The notes beneath the pieces are model-generated. The model was not told the DNA's origin. It was given only the letters and a program-made list of their open reading frames with translations, and did no database searches. From the NCBI RefSeq assembly GCF_016307205.1, contig NZ_JAEIJD010000002.1:310001-374000 (forward strand): DNA of 64,000 nt, written 5' to 3'. The position numbers were made by a program, and so were the translations under genes. This DNA is from Pontibaca salina (GTDB lineage Bacteria > Pseudomonadota > Alphaproteobacteria > Rhodobacterales > Rhodobacteraceae). Each line of letters opens with the position of its first letter. The first letter of the stretch is position 1. Below, piece by piece: positions 28,630 through 39,318 of the stretch.

Positions 28630-30867
28630 ATGGATCTTGCTGACAATCTCGTACTGGATCAGGCTGCAAGTCCTGAACTTGATGTTCAGGGGTGGGTCAC
28701 CTGTTTGGGTCATATTGCCGGGCATTACGGCATTACTTATTCGGCCCAATCAGCCTTGAACAGCGCCGCCTGGAATGCCGATAAGCCCGAGATCGAAGGA
28801 TTGGCGCTATTGGGTCGCCATATTGGTCTGCGAATCCGGCTTTATGAACCGGCCGATCTCAAATTGACCGCATGGCGATTGCCTGTGATTTGCGAATTCA
28901 GCGATCGCAGTACGGGGGTAGTCACCACGCTTTCTAAAACCGGAGAGGTTGAGATTCTGTTGGCCGGAGAGCAGGATGCGACGCTTATGCCGCTTGCCCA
29001 GCTTTTGCCAGAGCTGCGCCGCTTCGGAATTGCGCGCCCCTTGCGCACGTTGGTCGATGCGCGCGTCGATAATTATATCGCTCCCTATAAAGAAGGCTGG
29101 ATCCGCCGATTTATCCTGCCGGATTTGCGGCCTTATGGCCATGTCATGATCGCCTCTTTAACGGCGAATGTTTTGGGTCTGACCGGAATTATATTTTCCA
29201 AACAGGTCTATGATCGTGTGGTGCCGGCCGAGTCCTTTAATACGCTTTTTGTGTTGTTTATCGGCGTGATGATGGCAGCTGCATTTGATTTCATCATGCG
29301 GCAAACGCGCACGAAGATCGTCGATATTCTGGGCAAACGGGCCGATATTCGGCTGTCTGATCAGGTGTTCGGCCATGCGATGCGGGTCAAGAGCTCGGCC
29401 CGACCCAAATCTACCGGCTCATTCGTGGCACAGCTTCGCGATCTAGAGTCGCTGCGTGATGTCATGACTTCGACCACGATTTCCGCATTGGCTGATTTGC
29501 CCTTTTTCTTTCTGTTCCTGCTGTTTTTCTGGTTGATCGGCGGCAGCTTGGTCATCGTGCCGATCGTGGCTGCGATCGCCATGATTTTGCCGGGTCTGCT
29601 GGTGCAAAAACGCCTGGGCCGCTATCTCAACGAAGGCATGCGCGAGGCCTCGATGCGTAATGCCATGCTGATTGAAGCCGTGCAGGGCATGGAAGATGTC
29701 AAATCGCTTCAGGCGGAGGACCGTTTCCAACAACGCTGGAACCATTTTAACGCTGTGGCCGCTGAAGCGCAGCTTAAGCAGCGGACCATCACGGGTGGCC
29801 TACAGGCTTGGGGCCATGTTGTGCAAACCAGCGTCTTTGCGATCATTGTTTTTGTGGGCGCACCTATGGTCATCGCCGGTGACATCACGACCGGAACACT
29901 GGTGGCGTGTTCGATTTTGGGATCGCGAATGATGGGGCCGATGGCGCAATTCAGCCAGATATTTAGCCGCTTGCAGCAGGCAAAGCTAAGCTATGAAAGC
30001 ATCGATGCGATCATGCAGATGCCAGTGGATCACCCAGACCGGGAAAGCCGGATCGGTGTCGCCATGCTGAGGGGCAATTACGAGCTACGCAGTGCGCAAT
30101 TCTTCCACGATCCTGAGATGACTCGCTCAGCATTGACGGTTGCGGACCTCAAAATTGCGGCAGGTGAAAAAATCGCAGTACTGGGCCGTATCGGGGCGGG
30201 CAAGTCCACGTTCCTGCATGGGCTGGCCGGACTGATCGAGCCGGGCAAGGGCGAGGTCCTGCTGGATGACATAGCCCTGGGTCAAATTGATCCATCGGAT
30301 CTGCGCCGCGATGTCGGGCTGCTCACGCAGGATGCCCGTCTGTTTCATGGCACAATCCGAGATAATCTGATACTGGGGGCGCCCCAAGCCAGTAATGCCG
30401 AAATTCTTGAAGCGCTCAAGATCTCAGGCGCGAACGAATTTGTCAGCCGAATGGCACAGGGGCTGGATTATCCGCTACTTGAAGACGGGCGTGGATTGTC
30501 TGGCGGCCAACGTCAGGCGCTGCTGCTCGCGCGGTTGATACTGCGCAACCCGCAGATTGTGCTTCTAGACGAACCCACAGCTTCGATGGACGATCAGACC
30601 GAGCGCAATTTAATCGCCGCGCTGAGAACATGGGGCGAAGGGCGCACAGTGGTTCTGGCAACCCATCGCATGCGGGTGCTTGATCTGGTGGATCGCGTCA
30701 TTATCGTTGAGAGGGGCCAGATAACCTATGATGGCCCGCGCAAAGATTTCCAGCGCAAAGTGCGTGCGACAGCGCGTCCCAAGCCGGCTGTCCGGCCCCA
30801 ACTGGTCCCCGATGCCCAATCGGAGGTTCAGGATGCGATCGAGACCAAGCCCCGGCAGGGGGTCTGA
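28630..30867 (+). CDS. Type I secretion ABC transporter (LapB-like)
   Basis: Inner-membrane ATPase that powers type I secretion. The 745-residue protein has an N-terminal C39-like domain (about 1-130; VTCLGHIAGHYGITYSAQ, probably a non-proteolytic substrate-binding version), a six-helix ABC membrane domain (about 150-450) and a nucleotide-binding domain. Walker A GRIGAGKST is at about 519-527, signature LSGGQRQ near 622, Walker B IVLLDEPTA near 644 and the H-loop ATHR near 677. A TTG at 28600 is open but lies inside a hairpin; the ATG at 28630 with GAGG is preferred. The adaptor gene starts 2 bp after its stop. It most resembles exporters of LapA/BapA-type adhesins. Confidence 0.9.
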   Translation: MDLADNLVLDQAASPELDVQGWVTCLGHIAGHYGITYSAQSALNSAAWNADKPEIEGLALLGRHIGLRIRLYEPADLKLTAWRLPVICEFSDRSTGVVTTLSKTGEVEILLAGEQDATLMPLAQLLPELRRFGIARPLRTLVDARVDNYIAPYKEGWIRRFILPDLRPYGHVMIASLTANVLGLTGIIFSKQVYDRVVPAESFNTLFVLFIGVMMAAAFDFIMRQTRTKIVDILGKRADIRLSDQVFGHAMRVKSSARPKSTGSFVAQLRDLESLRDVMTSTTISALADLPFFFLFLLFFWLIGGSLVIVPIVAAIAMILPGLLVQKRLGRYLNEGMREASMRNAMLIEAVQGMEDVKSLQAEDRFQQRWNHFNAVAAEAQLKQRTITGGLQAWGHVVQTSVFAIIVFVGAPMVIAGDITTGTLVACSILGSRMMGPMAQFSQIFSRLQQAKLSYESIDAIMQMPVDHPDRESRIGVAMLRGNYELRSAQFFHDPEMTRSALTVADLKIAAGEKIAVLGRIGAGKSTFLHGLAGLIEPGKGEVLLDDIALGQIDPSDLRRDVGLLTQDARLFHGTIRDNLILGAPQASNAEILEALKISGANEFVSRMAQGLDYPLLEDGRGLSGGQRQALLLARLILRNPQIVLLDEPTASMDDQTERNLIAALRTWGEGRTVVLATHRMRVLDLVDRVIIVERGQITYDGPRKDFQRKVRATARPKPAVRPQLVPDAQSEVQDAIETKPRQGV

Positions 30868-30869
30868 AA

Positions 30870-32066
30870 ATGGCGCGCAAGCAGGGCACGGCCTCAGATG
30901 CCGGTATTATCTTCGGAGAGGAAGACGAGGTTCAGTTGTCGCGCTCCAAACAGGTGGTGGTGGTGGCGTTTCTACTGCTACTCAGTGGGCTGGTCTGGGC
31001 GTATTTCGCTGTACTTGACGAGGTGTCCACCGGCACTGCCCGTGTTGTCCCGACCATGAGTGAGCAGGTCATTCAATCCTTGGAGGGCGGTATTCTTACC
31101 AGCCTAGAGGTCCGCCCCGATGAGTTGGTTGAGCCGGGTCAGGTCTTGGCTCGTCTTGACCCCACACGCAGTCAGGCCGAGGTGGAAGAGGCCACATCGA
31201 AATACCGCGCAGCGCTGGCGACGACCACGCGCCTCCGAGCCGAGATCACCGGCAAGGATCTGGTGTTTCCCGATGAATTAACCGAATTTCCGGATCTGAT
31301 CGCCGTCGAAACCCAGCTTTACGCCGAACGTAAACGCGGCCTCGAGGACAAACTGGGAATGCTGGATCAGGCGCTCAAACTAACGAATGAGGAGCTGTCG
31401 ATCAACCAGCAGCTGAAAGCAACAGGTGCGACCAGTAATATTGATGTGCTTCGACTACAGAAGCAAAAGATCGACCTCGAGATGCAGCGCTCCGACACCT
31501 CTGCCGAGTTCCTGGTTCAGGCCCACGCAGACCTAACCCGAACCGAGGCCGAACTGGCTGCGCTGCGCCCGATTATGCGCAGTCGCTCGGATGTGGTGAC
31601 ACGGTTGACGCTTCGTTCGCCCGTTAGAGGGATCGTTAAAAATATCGAAGTCAGCACTATAGGTGGCGTTATCACGCCCAATGGAAAACTGATGGATATC
31701 ATTCCGCTGGACGACCAATTGATGGTCGAGGCCAAAATCACACCGCGCGACATCGCCTTTATCCGTCCAGGATTAGAAGCAACCGTAAAAATCAGCGCCT
31801 ATGATTATGCCGCTTATGGCGGTCTGAAAGGCAAAGTGGTGACGATCTCTCCGGACACCATCCAAGATGAAATCAACCGAGAACAATATTATTATCGTGT
31901 TTTGATCAAGACCAGAAGCGATACGCTCCTCGATGACAATGGTCGCCGCTATTCGATCGTACCCGGCATGGTTGCAACCGTTGATATCCACACCGGCCAA
32001 AAGACGGTGCTGGATTATCTCCTCCGCCCGTTTAATCGCGCCGGTGAAGCCATGAGAGAAAGGTAA
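30870..32066 (+). CDS. HlyD-family type I secretion periplasmic adaptor
   Basis: The membrane fusion protein links the inner-membrane ATPase to the outer-membrane channel. The 398-residue protein has a short cytoplasmic N-terminus, one membrane helix (VVVVAFLLLLSGLVWAYFAV, about 29-48), a lipoyl-type half motif (VIQSLEGGILTSLEVRPDE), a coiled-coil region (about 100-240) and a beta-barrel C-terminal part with LRSPVRGIVKNIEV and GMVATVDIHTGQKTVLDYLL, the HlyD C-terminal signature. It is 2 bp from the ATPase gene and 7 bp from the TolC-like gene, so the three form one operon. Confidence 0.93.
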   Translation: MARKQGTASDAGIIFGEEDEVQLSRSKQVVVVAFLLLLSGLVWAYFAVLDEVSTGTARVVPTMSEQVIQSLEGGILTSLEVRPDELVEPGQVLARLDPTRSQAEVEEATSKYRAALATTTRLRAEITGKDLVFPDELTEFPDLIAVETQLYAERKRGLEDKLGMLDQALKLTNEELSINQQLKATGATSNIDVLRLQKQKIDLEMQRSDTSAEFLVQAHADLTRTEAELAALRPIMRSRSDVVTRLTLRSPVRGIVKNIEVSTIGGVITPNGKLMDIIPLDDQLMVEAKITPRDIAFIRPGLEATVKISAYDYAAYGGLKGKVVTISPDTIQDEINREQYYYRVLIKTRSDTLLDDNGRRYSIVPGMVATVDIHTGQKTVLDYLLRPFNRAGEAMRER

Positions 32067-32073
32067 GCTGTAG

Positions 32074-33459
32074 ATGCCTCAAATCAATGGTTGCCTTATC
32101 CAATCACTTGCCACCGCCCCATTAGACCGTTGGCGGTTCAACATCAGCGGCAAACTGGCGATCCTGCCGCTGATTCTGATCTTGGCAGGCTGTGGAAATA
32201 GCCCTGAAAGCGAAACTGTCCGCCACATCGAAACTCGCAGCCAGACGCTTAAGCCCCTCACACCGGGCGAGGGCAAAGACGCCCAGAGCGCCGTGCGCGC
32301 AGCTTTGTTGCTGGACCCGTCGGTGCGGGAACAGGCCAGCTTGACCGGAGCCAGCGTCGATCAGATCGCGATTGAGCGTTCGGCCCTGATGCCCAGCCTT
32401 AGCTTCGGGCTGGTCGCGGGGGTCGGCGAGGTGGGCGCGGGCGATCCCGATATTGAGTTGTCGGGCAATCAAGTGTTGGTTGATTTCGGTGGCCGCAAAC
32501 GCGCGATCAAGGCTGCCGACGTCAATCTGCAAATCCAATACCTAAAGTTTCAGGCCACGGTGGATGCGTCTATTTCGACGGCTTTGATCACCTATCGACA
32601 AGTGGCGATGTTGCAAAATCTGATTAAGGTGAAAGCCGCGCATTTGGCCTCGATGGAGGACCTGCACAAGCTGATTACAGAGCGCATCAACATCGGTGCG
32701 TCCTCCTCGCCCGATCTGCTTGAGATCCGCAACCGGATGGAGCGTGCCGCGTTCGATTTGCAAGATGCCAAGATGGAATTGGCCGAGATGCGCGACAAGC
32801 TGCTGCGCTTGACCGGTCGCAGTGATGGCGGCATGATCCCCAATTTCACGCAGACCTGCGGCCCACCCGACGGCGAGACAGATCAGTTGCGTATCGCACG
32901 GCTGGAACTGGTCAAGGCTCGGCTGAACTTGGAGGGGGCTCAACGCGCCCGTCTCCCCAGTATCAGCCTTAATCCAGTTGGGCGTGCGGGTATTGGGACG
33001 GACGGGATCAAGACGGGGATGAATGTCGAAATCGGCTCGCCCCTGTTTAATGGCGGGGCTATCAAGGCCCGTGAAAATGCCGCGCGCAATCTCCAACGCA
33101 GCGCTGAAGCTCTAGTCGAAGCTGAGCAGCGCAATATCCGCTTGGATGACCTGAGACTGCGGAGGCAGATTTCTTCTCTGAAAGAAAAACAGCTAATGCT
33201 GGCGCGCCAAATCACGCTTTTGGCGGAAACACGCGATCTGTATTACACCCAATATATCAAACTCGGGACACGCCAAATCACCGATCTGCTAGACGCCGAG
33301 GAATCTCTTCACCTACGCAAAGCCGAATTGGTTGAAGCCGGTTTCGACCTGCAAAAGCGGCTTGTGGAATGCGCCGCTCGCAGTAAGGTCCTGCGCCGGG
33401 AACTCGGCCTTAATAAGTTTCAGACTTATGGTTATCCTCTGACGGCGGATGGATTTTAA
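32074..33459 (+). CDS. TolC-family outer membrane channel lipoprotein (LapE-like)
   Basis: A 461-residue outer-membrane efflux protein, the exit channel of this secretion system. Residues up to 40 end in ILPLILILAGC, a lipoprotein signal with Cys40 as the acceptor, unlike E. coli TolC, which is not lipidated. Two OEP repeats follow, each with long helices (about 75-260 and 280-450), containing ALLLDPSVREQASL and DLLDAEESLHLRKAEL. The N-terminus before the signal is longer than usual, so the true start may lie further in, but no other Met is available before the hydrophobic stretch. The signal-anchored type is common among LapE-like partners of giant adhesins. Confidence 0.88.
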   Translation: MPQINGCLIQSLATAPLDRWRFNISGKLAILPLILILAGCGNSPESETVRHIETRSQTLKPLTPGEGKDAQSAVRAALLLDPSVREQASLTGASVDQIAIERSALMPSLSFGLVAGVGEVGAGDPDIELSGNQVLVDFGGRKRAIKAADVNLQIQYLKFQATVDASISTALITYRQVAMLQNLIKVKAAHLASMEDLHKLITERINIGASSSPDLLEIRNRMERAAFDLQDAKMELAEMRDKLLRLTGRSDGGMIPNFTQTCGPPDGETDQLRIARLELVKARLNLEGAQRARLPSISLNPVGRAGIGTDGIKTGMNVEIGSPLFNGGAIKARENAARNLQRSAEALVEAEQRNIRLDDLRLRRQISSLKEKQLMLARQITLLAETRDLYYTQYIKLGTRQITDLLDAEESLHLRKAELVEAGFDLQKRLVECAARSKVLRRELGLNKFQTYGYPLTADGF

Positions 33460-33637
33460 CGACAGCTAAGCAAGACCATAGTTAACAGGCTCAATCGGCC
33501 CAGGCGGGTTACGGTTTCGTGGGCGCTTTGGCTCTGTAGTTTCCAATACCGGCGTGGTTCGGCTGACCCTCCCGGAGAAAACATAAAGGTTTAAGGCCAA
33601 GGCGTTTGGCTATGCCGCACGTTACCGGAGGTTCTCC

Positions 33638-33733
33638 ATGCAGGAGAGCCCACTATCGATCGTCAAAGGGGTCAGATGTGCGAGCTGTAAGGTTCTGGAG
33701 ATGCCGCCAGTTACAGCCCCACTAACCGGTTAA
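33638..33733 (+). CDS. Possible 31-residue protein with a CxxC motif
   Basis: An ATG with a very good GGAGG site (6-base spacing) starts a 31-codon frame reading MQESPLSIVKGVRCASCKVL and ending in PLTG. The CASC pair could bind metal or form a disulfide. I do not recognise it. It could be a fragment of a longer decayed gene. Confidence 0.3.
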   Translation: MQESPLSIVKGVRCASCKVLEMPPVTAPLTG

Positions 33734-33744
33734 TTGTGGGAGAC

Positions 33745-33957
33745 ATGACCAAAGACCGCGAAGCGCAAAACCCATATCAGTTGAAACAGATGGGGCTTGA
33801 AGGGTAGCAACCCATCGCGGACGGGCAGTTGGCGCTGTTTATTGCGCCAGATAGCGGGCGCTGGGGCCTGTTGCGCAGTGCCCTGTCTGGGCTGCAGGCA
33901 AGGCGCAAAAAAGGTCAATTTCGATCTCATCGCTGGACAGAAAACCCGCATTGAGGC
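33745..33957 (+). pseudogene. Degenerate reading frame with an in-frame stop
   Basis: From ATG 33745 (GGGAG upstream) the frame reads MTKDREAQNPYQLKQMGLEG, then TAG, then continues in the same frame as QPIADGQLALFIAPDSGRWG and LLRSALSGLQARRKK to a TGA at 33955-33957. The composition after the stop looks protein-like, so this may be a decayed gene. Family not recognised. Confidence 0.25.
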
Positions 33958-34005
33958 GCGTAATCAAGCCTGAAGTATTGCCTGCGATGGCGCGCGTTCG
34001 CATAT

Positions 34006-34040
34006 GCGCCCGCGCCGATCGGTTGGATCAGCGCGGGCGC
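34006..34040 (-). terminator. Strong hairpin downstream of gdhA
   Basis: A perfect 10-bp stem (GCGCCCGCGC with GCGCGGGCGC) around a 15-base loop ends 7 bp from the gdhA stop. No clear U tract follows on the minus strand, so termination is likely but not certain. Confidence 0.5.
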
Positions 34041-34047
34041 AAGCGGA

Positions 34048-35505
<1,458 letters not shown>

Positions 35506-35555
35506 TCACGGCTTTGGCCACCGGTGATTTGCCCCCTTTGCGTTTTGGCGCTTTG

Positions 35556-35592
35556 GAAAATAAGAAGGGCCGCGCCAGTCTGACGCGACCCT
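35556..35592 (-). terminator. Intrinsic terminator of acnA
   Basis: On the minus strand AGGGTCGCGTCAG and its partner CTGGCGCGGCCCT fold into a long stem (two G-U pairs) followed by TCTTATTTT. It starts 23 bp after the acnA stop codon. Confidence 0.8.
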
Positions 35593-35614
35593 CACGATCT
35601 GAAGCATCGAAAGA

Positions 35615-38395
35615 TCAGGCTGACTTAGCCAGATCACGCAGCACGTAATGCAGCACACCGCCGTGTTCGACATATTCTTTTTCGATGGCGGTATCGATCC
35701 GGCACTTCAGGGTGATGTTCTTGGTCGTGCCGTCGCCATAGGTGATGGTGCAGGGCACCTCGGCCAGCGGCTTGATGTCGTCTAGACCCTCGATGGTAAC
35801 GGTTTCGTCGCCCTTGAGGCCCAGCGATTTACGGCTGTCGCCTTCGCTGAACTCCAGCGGGATCACCCCCATGCCGACCAGGTTGGAGCGGTGGATTCGC
35901 TCGAAGCTTTCGGCGATCACGGCCTTCACACCCAGCAGGGCAGTGCCTTTGGCGGCCCAGTCGCGGGATGAGCCGGCGCCGTATTGCTCGCCGCCGAAAA
36001 TCACCAGCGGAACACCCTTATCCTGCCAAGCCATCGCTGCCTCATAGATCGAGGTTTTCTGACCGTCTGGCCCCAGCGTGTAGCCGCCTTCGACATTATC
36101 CAGCATCTCGTTCTTGATGCGGATATTGGCGAATGTGCCGCGCATCATCACCTCGTGGTTGCCACGGCGCGACCCATAAGAGTTGAACTCGCGCACGGGC
36201 ACCTGGCGTTCGACCAGATACTGCCCGGCAGGTGTACTTTCCTTGAAAGACCCGGCGGGGCTGATGTGATCGGTGGTGATCATATCGCCCAATAGCGCCA
36301 GAATGCGCGCACCTTCGATGTTTTCGATGGTGCCCGGTTCCTTGTCCATATCCTCAAAATAGGGCGGACTCTGCACATAGGTTGATTGCGTCGGCCAGTT
36401 ATAGGTCTGGCTGTCGGGGGTTTCGACGCTCTGCCATTTTTCATCGCCCTTGAAGACGTCAGCGTATTTTTCCTGAAACGCCTCGCGGGTGACGGTCTTT
36501 TCCACCAGCGCGTTGATCTCGTCGCTGCTGGGCCAGATATCTTTCAGATAGACATCGTTGCCGTCCTTGTCCTGACCCAGCGGGTCTTTGACGATATCCA
36601 CATTCATGTCACCGATCAGCGAATAGGCCACGACCAGCGGTGGGCTTGCCAGATAGTTGGCGCGGCAATCCGGGCTGATACGACCCTCGAAGTTGCGGTT
36701 GCCTGACAGCACCGACACACCGATCAGATCGCAATCGTTGATTGCCTTTGAGATCGACGGCTCAAGCGGCCCCGAGTTACCAATACAGGTGGTGCAGCCA
36801 TAGCCGACAAGGTTGAAACCGATAGCATCCAGATCTTCCTGCAAACCTGCGGCTTCCAAATATTCCGACACCACCTGTGACCCCGGCGCCAGCGAGGTCT
36901 TGACCCATGGTTTGGGCTTCAGCCCCATTTCACGTGCCTTGCGCGCGACAAGACCCGCACCGATCATCACATAGGGGTTTGACGTATTGGTGCATGAGGT
37001 AATCGACGCAATCACGATGCTACCATCATGCAACTGATAGGCGCCGTTGCCGTTCGTGCACTCCACAAAGCCGCGCTTGTGGTGGCCGACATCGCCGGGA
37101 ATCTCGCGCGGTTCGCGCTGGCCGCCTTCGCCTTCCCAGCGGTCTTTTTGCCTATCTTCGGCTTGCGTACCTTCGCGCTCGCCTTTGACATATTCCCCGA
37201 ATGCGGTTGCCGCTCGATCCAGGGCAATGAAATCCTGCGGGCGTTTGGGTCCGGCAATGGCCGGCACGATCGTCCCCATATCCAAGCCCAGCGTGTCGGT
37301 ATAGATCGGCGCGTAGTCAGCGTCGCGCCACATGCCGTTTTCGCGGGCATAGGCCTCGACCAGCGCGACGCGGTCTTCGTCGCGACCGGTCTGGCGCAGA
37401 TAGCGCAGGGTTTCATTGTCGATCGGGAAAAACCCGCAGGTCGCGCCATATTCCGGCGCCATGTTGGCGATGGTTGCCCGATCGGCCAGCGGCAGATGGT
37501 CAAGACCCGCACCGTAGAACTCAACGAATTTGCCGACCACGCCCTTTGCGCGCAGCATTTCGACCACTTTAAGCACCAGGTCGGTGCCGGTGGTGCCTTC
37601 GACCATCTTGCCGGTCAGCTCAAAGCCGACGACCTCGGGGATCAGCATCGAGATCGGCTGGCCCAGCATCGCGGCCTCGGCCTCGATCCCGCCGACGCCC
37701 CAGCCCAGAACAGCAGCGCCGTTGACCATGGTGGTGTGGCTGTCAGTGCCGACCAACGTGTCGGGATAGGCGACCATTTCACCGTTCTGATCGGTGTCGC
37801 TCCAAACGGTTTGCGAGAGATATTCAAGATTGACCTGATGGCAGATGCCAGTCCCCGGCGGCACCACGCGGAAATTGTCGAATGCCTTCTGACCCCATTT
37901 CAGGAAGGTATAGCGTTCGATATTGCGCTGGTATTCGCGGTCCACATTCATCTGGAAGGCGCGCGGGTTGCCGAATTCGTCGATCATTACCGAATGGTCG
38001 ATCACCAAATCGACAGGGTTTAGCGGGTTGATCTGTTCGGCCTTGCCGCCAAGGGCAATGATGCCGTCGCGCATCGCTGCCAGATCGACCACTGCGGGAA
38101 CGCCGGTGAAATCCTGCATCAGAACCCGCGCCGGACGATAGGCGATTTCGCGCGGGTTCTTGCCGCCCTGTTCGGCCCATTTGCCGAACGCCTTGATGTC
38201 ATCGGTGGTGACGGTCTTGCCATCCTCGAACCGCAGCATATTCTCCAGCACGACCTTGAGCGCGGCGGGCAGGCGGGTGAAATCGCCCAGACCAGCCGCA
38301 CTGGCGGCCGGGATCGAGTAGTAGGCAACGCTCTTGCCGTTGACCGTAAGGGTCTTGCGGGTTTTCGAGCTGTCCTGTCCGACAGTTATGGGCAT
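35615..38395 (-). CDS. acnA: Aconitate hydratase A
   Basis: Isomerises citrate to isocitrate with a [4Fe-4S] cluster in the TCA cycle. The 926-residue protein has the AcnA layout: N-terminal [14 protein letters not shown] and [33 protein letters not shown], cluster cysteines in [11 protein letters not shown] and [14 protein letters not shown], and the C-terminal swivel domain with [19 protein letters not shown] and [20 protein letters not shown]. It has its own terminator downstream. The long 5' gap to the divergent DUF1223 gene (209 bp) likely holds its promoter. Confidence 0.97.
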   Translation of the reverse strand: MPITVGQDSSKTRKTLTVNGKSVAYYSIPAASAAGLGDFTRLPAALKVVLENMLRFEDGKTVTTDDIKAFGKWAEQGGKNPREIAYRPARVLMQDFTGVPAVVDLAAMRDGIIALGGKAEQINPLNPVDLVIDHSVMIDEFGNPRAFQMNVDREYQRNIERYTFLKWGQKAFDNFRVVPPGTGICHQVNLEYLSQTVWSDTDQNGEMVAYPDTLVGTDSHTTMVNGAAVLGWGVGGIEAEAAMLGQPISMLIPEVVGFELTGKMVEGTTGTDLVLKVVEMLRAKGVVGKFVEFYGAGLDHLPLADRATIANMAPEYGATCGFFPIDNETLRYLRQTGRDEDRVALVEAYARENGMWRDADYAPIYTDTLGLDMGTIVPAIAGPKRPQDFIALDRAATAFGEYVKGEREGTQAEDRQKDRWEGEGGQREPREIPGDVGHHKRGFVECTNGNGAYQLHDGSIVIASITSCTNTSNPYVMIGAGLVARKAREMGLKPKPWVKTSLAPGSQVVSEYLEAAGLQEDLDAIGFNLVGYGCTTCIGNSGPLEPSISKAINDCDLIGVSVLSGNRNFEGRISPDCRANYLASPPLVVAYSLIGDMNVDIVKDPLGQDKDGNDVYLKDIWPSSDEINALVEKTVTREAFQEKYADVFKGDEKWQSVETPDSQTYNWPTQSTYVQSPPYFEDMDKEPGTIENIEGARILALLGDMITTDHISPAGSFKESTPAGQYLVERQVPVREFNSYGSRRGNHEVMMRGTFANIRIKNEMLDNVEGGYTLGPDGQKTSIYEAAMAWQDKGVPLVIFGGEQYGAGSSRDWAAKGTALLGVKAVIAESFERIHRSNLVGMGVIPLEFSEGDSRKSLGLKGDETVTIEGLDDIKPLAEVPCTITYGDGTTKNITLKCRIDTAIEKEYVEHGGVLHYVLRDLAKSA

Positions 38396-38604
38396 GTCTG
38401 GCCTCCCTTGAAGGTTGAGGGGATGTTGCTGGCTGCTATCTGCATCAGGAACGTGCCGTATTCAATAGAGTTTCGGCGGGGTGCGTCCTTTTGTATACTA
38501 TCGCACACCGCCGAGGCGGGGTGCAATGCTCAACAAAGCTTGATTGGTCATTTCACGAGTCCACGGTTAAACCCAGTCTGATCAGCAACCTCAGGCCGGC
38601 CCGT

Positions 38605-39318
38605 ATGAAATCCCTTGTCTCACTTCTTGCCGCGTTTTGCATCTTGCTGGTTGGGCCATTGCGCGCTCAGGACGTTGCTCCGCCCAATCCGGTCGTGGTC
38701 GAACTTTTCACCTCCCAAGGCTGCGCCAGCTGCCCGCCTGCGGATGCTATGATTGCGGAACTGGCGGCGCGCGAAGATGTGATCGCGTTGGCGCTGCATG
38801 TGGATTACTGGGATTATATCGGCTGGGTCGATGAATATGCAAATCCTGCCCATACGCGGCGTCAAAAAGCCTATGCCCGCATTGCGGGGCGCAATATGAT
38901 CTACACCCCCCAGATCATCGTGAACGGACTGGACGAAATCGAGGGCGCACGCCCGATGAAATTGGCTGACCGTATCATGGCCCAGCATCAGCGCCCTGCC
39001 GTGATCAAGATGACGGCGGCGCGCGACGGGCAAAAAATGCAGGTCAAGGCGCGTGCGGTCGGTACGTTGCCCGACGGTATGCTGATAATCCAGCTGGTGC
39101 GCTATTCGCCGTTACAGCATGCGCGGATCACCGATGGCGAAAATGCCGGCCGCAATCTGGATTACGCCAATGTGGTCAAGGCGTGGGACGTTCTTGCAAA
39201 ATGGGACGGGGTTGCACCGCTGGATCTGACCGCCGATCTGCCCGGCGATGCTGCAGCGGCAGTCTTGATCCAACAGGAAGGGCCGGGCGCAATTGTGGCT
39301 GCAGCACGGGTCCGTTAG
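38605..39318 (+). CDS. Exported DUF1223 family thioredoxin-fold protein
   Basis: A 237-residue protein with a signal peptide (MKSLVSLLAAFCILLVGPLRAQ) and a DUF1223 domain that has a thioredoxin-like fold. The motif VELFTSQGCASCPPADAM carries a CASC pair near residues 36-39, and ALHVDYWDYIGWVDEYANP, IYTPQIIVNG and the later AKWDGVAPLDL are typical of the family. The role is likely periplasmic redox or disulfide chemistry, but no function is established. The frame is open upstream to 38491, but the signal peptide fixes the start at 38605. It overlaps the acyltransferase stop by 4 bp on the opposite strand. Confidence 0.88.
   Translation: MKSLVSLLAAFCILLVGPLRAQDVAPPNPVVVELFTSQGCASCPPADAMIAELAAREDVIALALHVDYWDYIGWVDEYANPAHTRRQKAYARIAGRNMIYTPQIIVNGLDEIEGARPMKLADRIMAQHQRPAVIKMTAARDGQKMQVKARAVGTLPDGMLIIQLVRYSPLQHARITDGENAGRNLDYANVVKAWDVLAKWDGVAPLDLTADLPGDAAAAVLIQQEGPGAIVAAARVR

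Larger units (their letters stand above)
33460..34047. other. Gene-poor region downstream of the type I secretion locus
   Basis: About 590 bp with only a small ORF (33638-33733), a degenerate reading frame (33745-33957) and, at the right end, the gdhA terminator-like hairpin. No transposase, integrase or tRNA is recognised, so the edge of the insertion, if any, is not marked. Confidence 0.4.

Noticed and set aside
37028-38023. Open frame antisense to acnA
   Set aside because: No signature, no ribosome site, wholly inside acnA.
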